Of a stretch of DNA of 5,550 nt, positions 1 to 5,440 are shown piece by piece. Position 1 is the first letter of the stretch; every line of letters begins with the position of its first letter. The position numbers and the translations under genes are program-made. The notes under the pieces were generated by a model that made no database searches, was not told the DNA's origin, and saw only the letters and a program-made list of their open reading frames with translations. The stretch spans positions 1-5,550 of the forward strand of contig CALPKA020000047.1 in the NCBI GenBank assembly GCA_943324025.2. The letters are read 5' to 3'. Source of the DNA: Bifidobacterium breve (lineage in GTDB: Bacteria; Actinomycetota; Actinomycetes; Nanopelagicales; Nanopelagicaceae).

Positions 1-108
1 ACACATAGCTCAACCGAACTAGCATTGGCTACCACTGTTAAAGACCTAGGAAAATTGCCGGTAGTAACTGACGTGGCAAGTGTGCTACGAGTTGAAGGAA
101 ACATCTAA
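1..108 (+). CDS. hom: Homoserine dehydrogenase, C-terminal end (partial, 5' end outside window)
   Basis: Only the last 35 codons are present, read in frame from base 1 to the TAA at 106-108. The peptide begins [20 protein letters not shown] and ends SVLRVEGNI. The pattern of a Thr-His start, regularly spaced Leu, and a final V-x-S-V-L-R-V-E-G is the end of the C-terminal ACT domain of actinobacterial homoserine dehydrogenase. That enzyme reduces aspartate semialdehyde to homoserine with NAD(P)H in the cytoplasm, and its ACT domain is the usual site of threonine feedback control. The catalytic part lies upstream and cannot be examined. The stop overlaps the thrC start by one base (TAATG). The identification rests on the short peptide plus the adjacent thrC and thrB, and is fairly secure. 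Confidence 0.85.
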   Translation, partial: THSSTELALATTVKDLGKLPVVTDVASVLRVEGNI

Positions 109-1187
109 TGGGTTTGTTTGGAAATAAGAAAGTACATCAATGGCGCGGTGTAATTGAGGAGTACCGTCATTGGTTACCAGTAAGTGATACAACTCCAGTT
201 GTTTCTTTGCGCGAGGGTGGTACGCCACTTGTTTATGCAAATACTTTGTCAGAGATGCTAGGAAATGATGTTTGGCTAAAGGTTGAAGGAGCCAATCCAA
301 CTGGGTCATTTAAAGATCGCGGAATGACGATGGCAATTTCCAAAGCTGCAGAAGAGGGTGCAAAAGCTGTTATCTGCGCCTCAACTGGAAACACAAGTGC
401 AAGTGCTGCTGCTTATGCAACTAAAGCGGGAATGAAACCTGTTGTATTAGTTCCGCAAGGAAAGATTGCAATGGGCAAACTTGCCCAAGCTATTGCACAT
501 GGAGCAACCCTTTTGCAGGTTAAAGGCAACTTTGATGATTGTTTAATGTTGGCAAGGCAGTTATCAGAAAATTACCCAGTCTCACTCGTTAACTCAGTTA
601 ACCCATATCGAATTGAGGGCCAGAAGACTGCAGCATTTGAAGTTGTGGACATGTTGGGATTTGCACCTGATATTCATGCAATGCCAGTTGGAAATGCTGG
701 AAACATAACTGCTTATTGGAAAGGTTATCAAGAGTACAAATCAGCAGGAATGTCTCGTAATCTGCCAATGATGTGGGGATTTCAAGCAGCAGGTGCAGCA
801 CCTATTGTTAAAAATAAAATTGTTAAAAACCCAGAAACAATTGCAACTGCAATCAGAATTGGAAATCCTGCTTCATGGGATCAAGCAGTGGCAGCAAAGG
901 TTGGATCTAAAGGCTTAATTGATTCGGTTACAGATAAAGAGATTTTAAGTGCATATCGGTTAGTTGCTGCGAAAGAGGGCGTATTTGTTGAACCTTCAAG
1001 TGCGACTGGTATTGCTGGATTAATTAAATTAAAAGGCCAGAAGAAACTTCCTAAGGATAAAACTATTGTTGTTACAGTAACTGGCAATGGTCTTAAAGAT
1101 GTTCAATGGATACTAAATACTTCAAACAAGCCGATTGTGATTCCAGTAGATGTTAAGAAAGCTGCGAAAGTTATTGGACTTAAGTAA
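108..1187 (+). CDS. thrC: Threonine synthase
   Basis: This is a 359-residue PLP-dependent enzyme that converts O-phospho-L-homoserine to L-threonine and phosphate, the last step of threonine synthesis. Visible family marks are the REGGTPL segment (about 35-41), the PLP-lysine motif GSFKDRG (66-72, Lys69 forming the Schiff base), [13 protein letters not shown] (92-104), the phosphate-cup loop GNAGNI (195-200), EPSSA (295-299) and TGNGLKD (325-331). The length suits the short bacterial/actinobacterial class of about 350 residues rather than the longer E. coli or yeast type. The start at 108 is supported by the one-base overlap with the hom stop and by a GAAGGAAA Shine-Dalgarno-like stretch at 94-101 inside hom. 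The stop overlaps the thrB start in the same way, so the three genes are probably co-transcribed and translationally coupled. No key residue appears to be missing. Confidence 0.96.
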   Translation: MGLFGNKKVHQWRGVIEEYRHWLPVSDTTPVVSLREGGTPLVYANTLSEMLGNDVWLKVEGANPTGSFKDRGMTMAISKAAEEGAKAVICASTGNTSASAAAYATKAGMKPVVLVPQGKIAMGKLAQAIAHGATLLQVKGNFDDCLMLARQLSENYPVSLVNSVNPYRIEGQKTAAFEVVDMLGFAPDIHAMPVGNAGNITAYWKGYQEYKSAGMSRNLPMMWGFQAAGAAPIVKNKIVKNPETIATAIRIGNPASWDQAVAAKVGSKGLIDSVTDKEILSAYRLVAAKEGVFVEPSSATGIAGLIKLKGQKKLPKDKTIVVTVTGNGLKDVQWILNTSNKPIVIPVDVKKAAKVIGLK

Positions 1188-2137
1188 TGGCTGCTAAACG
1201 AAATGCGAGTGGCTTAACCTTTAAAGCAACTATGGCACAAGTTAGCGTGCCGGCAAGTAGTGCAAATATCGGGCCTGGCTTCGACAGTTTTGCAATTGCA
1301 TTAGAAATGCGCGATAGATACGCAGCACAAATTTTAGATGATGAATCTTTTGATGTAGATGTAACAGGTGAGGGTGCAGATCAAGTAAAGAAGGATGCAA
1401 AGAATTTAATCATTAAGTCCATGATGCGTGGATTTGAACATATGGGTGGCAAGCCACGAGGGATAGCTTTAAGAGCATTGAATGTAATTCCACATGGAAG
1501 AGGACTTGGTTCATCAGCAAGTGCAATTGTTGGCGGCTTAGCCCTTGCTCGATCTTTGGTCTTAACTGGTGAGCAATATATGAGTGATGAGGATTTGATT
1601 ACTTTAGCTACAGAGTTAGAAGGACACCCAGATAATGTTGCTGCTGCATTTTATGGTGGCGCCACTATTGCTTGGCTTGAGTCTAAAATAAATTCAGAAG
1701 GTTTAAGTTCAAATGTTGGTAGAGCAGTTAGCTTAAAAGTTGATGATCGAATAAAAGCTTTACTACTTGTACCTGAGAACCAGTTATCAACTGCGAAGGC
1801 TAGAAAACTTTTACCTGAAAGTATTTCTCATCAAGATGCAGTTCTAAACTCTTCTAGAACCGCTCTACTTGTTCATGCATTAGCCGAGCGTCCAGATCTT
1901 TTGTTTACTGCAACTGAAGATTTATTGCACCAAAAGTATCGAGAAGAAGCTATGCCAAAATCTATTGCACTTGTTGAAAAGCTAAGAGGTGCTGGTCTGG
2001 CTGCGGTGGTATCTGGCGCTGGCCCATCAGTTATGGTCCTTTACTCAGGTGCTGAGGATGAGATTGATCAGATTCAATCAGTTTCCCCTGGATTTACTGC
2101 GATGAAGTTGGCAATTGCGAAAACTGGGGTTCAGTAG
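1187..2137 (+). CDS. thrB: Homoserine kinase (GHMP kinase family)
   Basis: This 316-residue enzyme phosphorylates L-homoserine with ATP, giving the substrate of the neighbouring threonine synthase. It shows the GHMP-kinase motifs in order: VPASSANIGPGFDSF near the N-terminus (21-35), the ATP-binding loop IPHGRGLGSSASA (101-113), EGHPDN (145-150) and the C-terminal glycine-rich SGAGPS (276-281). Two starts are possible, ATG at 1187 and an internal ATG at 1232 (Met16). The first is preferred because it overlaps the thrC stop in a TAATG junction and because the extra residues include a G-L-T-F-K-A stretch resembling the F-R-A motif before the first strand in other actinobacterial ThrB proteins. 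There is no strong Shine-Dalgarno sequence, which agrees with coupling to thrC. It is the last gene of the threonine run; no convincing intrinsic terminator follows, so some transcripts may continue into rho. Confidence 0.95.
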   Translation: MAAKRNASGLTFKATMAQVSVPASSANIGPGFDSFAIALEMRDRYAAQILDDESFDVDVTGEGADQVKKDAKNLIIKSMMRGFEHMGGKPRGIALRALNVIPHGRGLGSSASAIVGGLALARSLVLTGEQYMSDEDLITLATELEGHPDNVAAAFYGGATIAWLESKINSEGLSSNVGRAVSLKVDDRIKALLLVPENQLSTAKARKLLPESISHQDAVLNSSRTALLVHALAERPDLLFTATEDLLHQKYREEAMPKSIALVEKLRGAGLAAVVSGAGPSVMVLYSGAEDEIDQIQSVSPGFTAMKLAIAKTGVQ

Positions 2138-2144
2138 CAGGTAT

Positions 2145-2172
2145 TTCGGATTCTGCCCGGGTGTGGTAGATT
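2145..2172 (+). promoter_or_regulatory. Possible rho promoter (extended -10)
   Basis: TAGATT at 2167-2172 fits the actinobacterial TANNNT -10 pattern and is preceded by TG at 2164-2165, making an extended -10 element (TGGTAGATT). A poor -35-like TTCGGA lies at 2145-2150, 16 bases upstream. Transcription would begin near 2179, giving a leader of roughly 117 bases before rho. The call is tentative because the -35 match is weak. An alternative pairing of TTGCAC (2172-2177) with AGATAA (2195-2200) has a worse -10. Confidence 0.35.
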
Positions 2173-2196
2173 TGCACCTGTCGGAAAGTGCGACAG
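2158..2196 (+). other. Two mutually exclusive small stem-loops upstream of rho
   Basis: CGGGTG (2158-2163) can pair with CACCTG (2175-2180), including one G-U pair, across an 11-base loop. CTGTCG (2178-2183) pairs perfectly with CGACAG (2191-2196) across the 7-base loop GAAAGTG. The two structures share bases 2178-2180 and cannot both form. Neither is followed by a T-tract, so neither looks like an intrinsic terminator. If transcription starts near 2179, the second hairpin would sit at the very 5' end of the rho mRNA. The pairing is seen in the sequence; any role is inferred. Confidence 0.35.
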
Positions 2197-2214
2197 ATAA
2201 ATAAGTCAAAAAAT

Positions 2215-2243
2215 CCCAAAAAATAAAAGTATTTTTTCACGGG
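2215..2243 (+). other. A/T-only inverted repeat in the rho leader
   Basis: AAAAAATA (2218-2225) and TATTTTTT (2230-2237) form a perfect 8-bp inverted repeat around a 4-base loop. CCC (2215-2217) could add three pairs with GGG (2241-2243) across a 3-base bulge. The stem itself has no G or C and no free T-tract follows, so it is a poor intrinsic terminator. It could be a leader hairpin, a site of DNA bending, or chance in A/T-rich DNA. Downstream, CCC at 2248-2250 can pair with GGG on either side (2242-2244 or 2257-2259), giving further competing small structures. Confidence 0.3.
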
Positions 2244-2295
2244 GTATCCCTCATACGGGTAAGAAATAATCTAACGAAAGAATGGCAATATATAA

Positions 2296-3918
2296 ATGGC
2301 AGAGAAGAAATCAACTAACCGCGCAGACGCGGTTGAGTTAGTAGATATGGCAATAAGTGATCTTAAGAAGGTCGCGGTTCAATTAGGAATTGAAAATGCC
2401 ACTACTTTAAAAAAAGCAGACTTAGTCCAATCTATTGGTGATCTGCAGGCCGCTAATCGTGAGGCCGCAAAAAATGAACGAGAGGCTCGTCGTATGGAAC
2501 GACAGAACAATCGAAATAACCGAAACAATAATGCTGAGGCTGAAGAGAGTGATTCCAGCCAAGATAGCTCATCAAATAATTCAAACAATAACTCCTCAAA
2601 TAGCTACTCAGATTCAGATCGCGGAGACAACAACCGTCGCTTTGGAAACCGAGATAACAATCGACGTGATCGTGGACGCGATCGAAATCGTGATCGAAAT
2701 CGTGACCGAGGTCAGCGTGAAGAGCGTGAGATCCAGATTGGCCCAGATGATGTTTTGCTACCAGTAGGTGGCTTGCTAGATATTTTAGATAGCTTTGCAT
2801 TTATCAGAACTGGCGGATACTTACCTTCACCTAATGATGTTTATGTTTCACTTCAACAGGTTAGAAAATATGGATTGCGCAAAGGCGATGTTATTACTGG
2901 ATCAGTTCGAGAGCCAAAAGAAGGCGAACGACGTGAAAAGTTTAACGCCCTCGTTAAAGTTGAAACAGTTAATGGAGTTGAGCCAGATAACGCTAAAGAG
3001 AGAGTTGAATTCTCTAAATTAGTTCCGCTATACCCACAAGAAAGATTACGTCTTGAGACTGAACCAAATATTTTAACCACAAGAATCATTGACCTGATTT
3101 CACCAATTGGTAAAGGTCAGCGCGGACTTATTGTTTCACCACCAAAAGCTGGTAAAACGATGGTTCTTCAATCAATTGCAAATGCAATTACGACAAATAA
3201 TCCTGAATGTCATTTGATGGTTGTGTTAGTAGATGAGCGTCCTGAGGAAGTAACAGATATGCAAAGATCTGTTAAGGGAGAGGTAATTGCCTCAACTTTT
3301 GATAGACCTGCAGATGATCACACAACTGTTGCAGAGCTTGCAATTGAGCGAGCCAAGCGATTAGTTGAATTGGGTCATGATGTTGTTGTACTGCTTGATT
3401 CAATTACCCGTTTAGGTCGCGCATATAACATTGCTGCACCTGCCTCGGGAAGAATTCTTTCTGGTGGTGTGGACTCAGCTGCGTTATATCCACCTAAGAA
3501 ATTCTTTGGAGCTGCTCGTAATATTGAAAATGGCGGTTCTTTAACAATTCTTGCTACCGCTTTGATTGATACTGGTTCGAAGATGGATGAAGTTATTTTC
3601 GAAGAGTTTAAGGGCACCGGTAATATGGAATTAATCCTTAACCGTAAATTTGCAGATAAGCGAATTTTCCCAGCCGTAGATGTAGTTGCATCTGGTACTC
3701 GTAAAGAAGAAATCTTGATGGGCACTGAAGAGCTGAGCATTGTTTGGCGTCTTCGTAGAGTGTTACATGCACTTGAGCCACAGCAAGCACTTGAATTGCT
3801 ACTTGAGAAGATGAAGGGAACTAAATCTAATGTTGAGTTCCTACTTCAAATTCAAAAGACCACAGCAGGTGGTGATTCACCAACAGCTTCAGGAAACGGT
3901 AAATCAGATAGCGAGTAG
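2296..3918 (+). CDS. rho: Transcription termination factor Rho
   Basis: This 540-residue hexameric RNA-dependent ATPase/helicase releases RNA polymerase at Rho-dependent terminators. Domains in order: an N-terminal Rho_N helical domain (about 16-50); a low-complexity insert (about 70-145) rich in Asn, Ser, Arg and Asp; the OB-type primary RNA-binding fold (about 147-245); then the RecA-like motor. The motor has the Walker A loop PPKAGKT (282-288), LVDERPEE with the catalytic glutamate region (311-318), the Walker B segment VVVLLDSITRLGRAYN (363-378), the Q-loop GGVDSAALYPPKKFFGAARN (390-409), the R-loop GTGNMELILNR (440-450) and SGTRKEE (466-472). Rho of E. coli is about 420 residues; the extra length is mainly the insert, as in other Actinobacteria, though here it is Asn-rich. 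The ATG lacks a clear Shine-Dalgarno sequence: the nearest purine run, GAAAG at 2276-2280, ends 15 bases upstream. A clean DNA repeat lies in the insert. Nothing in the motor looks damaged. Confidence 0.97.
   Translation: MAEKKSTNRADAVELVDMAISDLKKVAVQLGIENATTLKKADLVQSIGDLQAANREAAKNEREARRMERQNNRNNRNNNAEAEESDSSQDSSSNNSNNNSSNSYSDSDRGDNNRRFGNRDNNRRDRGRDRNRDRNRDRGQREEREIQIGPDDVLLPVGGLLDILDSFAFIRTGGYLPSPNDVYVSLQQVRKYGLRKGDVITGSVREPKEGERREKFNALVKVETVNGVEPDNAKERVEFSKLVPLYPQERLRLETEPNILTTRIIDLISPIGKGQRGLIVSPPKAGKTMVLQSIANAITTNNPECHLMVVLVDERPEEVTDMQRSVKGEVIASTFDRPADDHTTVAELAIERAKRLVELGHDVVVLLDSITRLGRAYNIAAPASGRILSGGVDSAALYPPKKFFGAARNIENGGSLTILATALIDTGSKMDEVIFEEFKGTGNMELILNRKFADKRIFPAVDVVASGTRKEEILMGTEELSIVWRLRRVLHALEPQQALELLLEKMKGTKSNVEFLLQIQKTTAGGDSPTASGNGKSDSE
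2680..2703 (+). repeat. 12-bp perfect tandem repeat inside rho
   Basis: GATCGAAATCGT occurs twice back to back (2680-2691 and 2692-2703), flanked by degenerate copies such as GATCGTGGACGC just before. In the rho frame each unit spells Asp-Arg-Asn-Arg, so the repeat builds the DRNR-DRNR part of the insert. Such in-frame tandem units allow the insert to vary in length by slippage without breaking the gene. Confidence 0.85.
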
Positions 3919-3939
3919 GCTTAATTTTCGCCTAATTTT
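3916..3939 (+). terminator. Weak possible terminator at the rho stop codon
   Basis: TAGGC (3916-3920, including the rho stop) pairs perfectly with GCCTA (3930-3934) across a 9-base A/T-rich loop, followed by ATTTT (3935-3939). The stem is short and the T-run brief, so termination would be inefficient at best. It also abuts the -35 element of the following promoter. Confidence 0.25.
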
Positions 3940-3965
3940 GACGCCATCACCTGAGCAGTTATTCT
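3938..3965 (+). promoter_or_regulatory. Sigma70-type promoter for rpmE
   Basis: TTGACG (3938-3943, five of six consensus bases) and TATTCT (3960-3965, fitting TANNNT) are separated by 16 bases. This is the best promoter match in the window. Transcription would start near 3972, leaving a 5' untranslated leader of about 79 bases that begins immediately with paired structure. It would let rpmE be expressed separately from rho. Confidence 0.6.
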
Positions 3966-3970
3966 TAACC

Positions 3971-4034
3971 CCTCTAGTACTTCACTAGTCCTACTGGTTC
4001 ACAGATTTTCCGAAGAGGTAAATCTGATCCAGTA
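3971..4034 (+). ncRNA. Structured 5' leader of rpmE, probable L31 autoregulatory RNA
   Basis: A main hairpin is formed by TACTGG (3992-3997) with CCAGTA (4029-4034), then after an asymmetric internal loop (4 bases and 2 bases) by CAGATTT (4002-4008) with AAATCTG (4020-4026), all Watson-Crick, closed by the 11-base loop TCCGAAGAGGT. Upstream, CTAGT (3974-3978) pairs with ACTAG (3984-3988). The hairpin ends only seven bases before the AAGGAG ribosome binding site. Many ribosomal-protein genes are controlled by the protein binding its own leader, and comparative work has proposed L31 leader families, including an actinobacterial one. Position and structure fit that idea; membership in the known family was not tested here. 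Confidence 0.55.
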
Positions 4035-4050
4035 ATAATCAAGGAGAATC

Positions 4051-4275
4051 ATGAAGAACGAAATCCACCCACAGTATGTTGAAACCAAAGTAACTTGTGG
4101 TTGCGGTGAAGTTTTCACAACCCGCAGCACAAAAGAAAATGGTTCTATTTATGTTGAAGTTTGTTCAGTATGTCACCCTTTTTATACCGGCAAGCAGAGA
4201 ATTCTTGACACCGGCGGTCGCGTAGCTAAATTCCAGGAGCGTTTTGGAAAGGCAGATAAGACCGGCACTAAGTAG
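4051..4275 (+). CDS. rpmE: 50S ribosomal protein L31, zinc-binding type
   Basis: This 74-residue protein of the large ribosomal subunit takes part in bridging the two subunits near the central protuberance. It has the four zinc-ligand cysteines of the C+ form, in CGC (Cys16, Cys18) and CSVC (Cys38, Cys41), followed by the family signature [20 protein letters not shown] (42-61). Length is normal for the family. The start is well placed behind AAGGAG (4041-4046), four bases upstream. The gene has its own likely promoter, a structured leader and a strong terminator, so it is probably a single-gene transcription unit inside the cluster. Zinc-dependent L31 is often replaced under zinc limitation by a paralogue lacking the cysteines; no such paralogue or obvious Zur site is seen in this window. 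Confidence 0.97.
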   Translation: MKNEIHPQYVETKVTCGCGEVFTTRSTKENGSIYVEVCSVCHPFYTGKQRILDTGGRVAKFQERFGKADKTGTK

Positions 4276-4282
4276 TTTTCTT

Positions 4283-4328
4283 AAAGAGAGCGCACACACA
4301 TCAAAAGATGTGGTGCGCTCTCTTTTTT
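4283..4328 (+). terminator. Strong intrinsic terminator after rpmE
   Basis: AAAGAGAGCGCAC (4283-4295) pairs perfectly with GTGCGCTCTCTTT (4313-4325). After a single bulged A at 4296 the stem continues with CACATC (4297-4302) and GATGTG (4307-4312), closed by an AAAA loop. That makes 19 base pairs with a GC-rich core, and the T-run spans 4323-4328. It begins seven bases after the rpmE stop. The opposite strand has only a short T-run, so termination is mainly of + strand transcripts. Confidence 0.93.
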
Positions 4329-4345
4329 AATTCCAATTCAGATTT

Positions 4346-4355
4346 AGAAAGGAGG
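4346..4355 (+). promoter_or_regulatory. Very strong Shine-Dalgarno sequence of prfA
   Basis: AGAAAGGAGG is complementary over ten consecutive bases to the usual 3' end of actinobacterial 16S rRNA (CCTCCTTTCT). It ends five bases before the ATG at 4361, which fixes that start. Confidence 0.85.
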
Positions 4356-4360
4356 ATCAG

Positions 4361-5440
4361 ATGGAACGGTTTGCAAAAGTTGATGAGTTGTTAAAAGAGT
4401 ATGAATCTCTTGAAGCCCAAATGGCTGATCCTTCGATTCATGCTGATCAAAACAAAGCCAGATCACTTGGAAAAAGATATGCCCAGCTTGGTCCAGTAAT
4501 TGCAGGTTATCGAGCATATAAATTGGCAGAGGATGATTTGGCGGCTGGAAAAGAATTAGCTGAAGCAGATCCAGCATTTGCATCTGAAATTTCTGCACTT
4601 GAATCCGCTAAAGATGAAGCAGCAGCCTTGCTTGAAGAATTATTGCTACCAAGAGATCCAAATGATGATCGTGATGTAATTATGGAAATTAAAGCAGGAG
4701 CTGGTGGAGATGAGTCAGCAATTTTTGCTGGTGATCTGTTTCGAATGTATTCAAGATTTGCAGAAAAGCAGGGTTGGAAAGTTGAGGTTATTGATACCAC
4801 TCCAAGTGATATGGGTGGTTATAAAGATATGTCTGTGGCGATTAAATCCAAAGGTGTTGCAAAACCAGGCCAAACTCCATATGCAAAATTAAAGTTTGAA
4901 GGTGGAGTACATCGAGTTCAACGAGTTCCAGAGACTGAATCTCAAGGTCGAATCCACACCTCAGCAGCAGGAGTTTTGATTTTGCCAGAGGCAGAAGAGA
5001 TAGATGTTGATATAAATATGAATGATTTAAGAATTGATGTTTATCGTTCCTCAGGTCCGGGCGGACAAAGCGTTAACACGACTGACTCAGCAGTAAGAAT
5101 TACTCACATTCCAACAGGAATTGTGGTCTCATGTCAGAATGAAAAAAGCCAATTACAAAATAAAGAATCAGCTCTTCGAATTTTGCGTGCTCGAATGCTC
5201 GCCGCAGCTCAAGAAGAAGCAGAAAGAATTGCATCAGCAGAAAGAAAGAATCAGGTTCGAACAGTAGATCGAAGTGAGCGAATTAGAACTTACAATTTTC
5301 CAGAGAACAGACTTAGTGATCACCGAGTAAATTACAAAGCAAATAATCTAGATGCAGTTATGAATGGTGATTTAGAAGCAGTGATTCAATCTTTAATTGA
5401 TGCCGATCGGACCTCAAAACTAGCTGCAGGTAACTCTTGA
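4361..5440 (+). CDS. prfA: Peptide chain release factor 1 (RF1)
   Basis: This 359-residue class I release factor reads UAA and UAG in the ribosomal A site and triggers hydrolysis of peptidyl-tRNA. The N-terminal part (about 1-95) is helical. The codon-recognition region contains [20 protein letters not shown] (184-203) with the RF1-type P-x-T tripeptide PET (190-192); RF2 would show SPF. The catalytic loop [16 protein letters not shown] (231-246) carries GGQ at 234-236, with Gln236 the residue methylated by PrmC. Length matches E. coli RF1 (360). The start follows an excellent Shine-Dalgarno sequence. The stop TGA (5438-5440), which RF1 itself does not read, overlaps the TTG start of prmC. 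The gene lies just behind the rpmE terminator, with only about 32 bases between T-run and ATG and no clear promoter there. Confidence 0.97.
   Translation: MERFAKVDELLKEYESLEAQMADPSIHADQNKARSLGKRYAQLGPVIAGYRAYKLAEDDLAAGKELAEADPAFASEISALESAKDEAAALLEELLLPRDPNDDRDVIMEIKAGAGGDESAIFAGDLFRMYSRFAEKQGWKVEVIDTTPSDMGGYKDMSVAIKSKGVAKPGQTPYAKLKFEGGVHRVQRVPETESQGRIHTSAAGVLILPEAEEIDVDINMNDLRIDVYRSSGPGGQSVNTTDSAVRITHIPTGIVVSCQNEKSQLQNKESALRILRARMLAAAQEEAERIASAERKNQVRTVDRSERIRTYNFPENRLSDHRVNYKANNLDAVMNGDLEAVIQSLIDADRTSKLAAGNS

Noticed and set aside
598..1087. Minus-strand open frames inside thrC
   Set aside because: Short antisense frames within a well-supported enzyme gene, with no promoter, start signal or recognisable motif.
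1232..1240. Internal ATG as the true thrB start
   Set aside because: The upstream ATG forms the same TAATG overlap as the hom-thrC junction, and the added residues include an F-K-A stretch like that in related actinobacterial ThrB proteins.
2138..2200. Intrinsic terminator or threonine attenuator after thrB
   Set aside because: The stems present are only six pairs and lack a following T-run. There is also no leader peptide rich in Thr or Ile codons, and the position after the operon is wrong for an attenuator.
2241..2261. GGGTAT and CGGGTA motifs resembling -10 elements of actinobacterial SigB/SigF-type stress promoters
   Set aside because: No GTTT-like -35 element occurs at the required 15-17 base spacing upstream, so the motif alone is not enough to call a stress promoter.
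2435..2800. Open frames of 110 codons (+, 2435-2767) and 115 codons (-, 2453-2800) across the rho insert
   Set aside because: They are out-of-frame readings of the low-complexity insert of rho. Their peptides are repetitive (Ile/Thr/Glu or His/Asp runs) with no domain-like pattern, and they lie inside a clearly coding frame.
3375..3740. Minus-strand open frame of 121 codons inside rho
   Set aside because: It runs antisense to the most conserved part of the Rho motor domain, has no ribosome binding site I can see, and its composition mirrors the codons of the sense gene.
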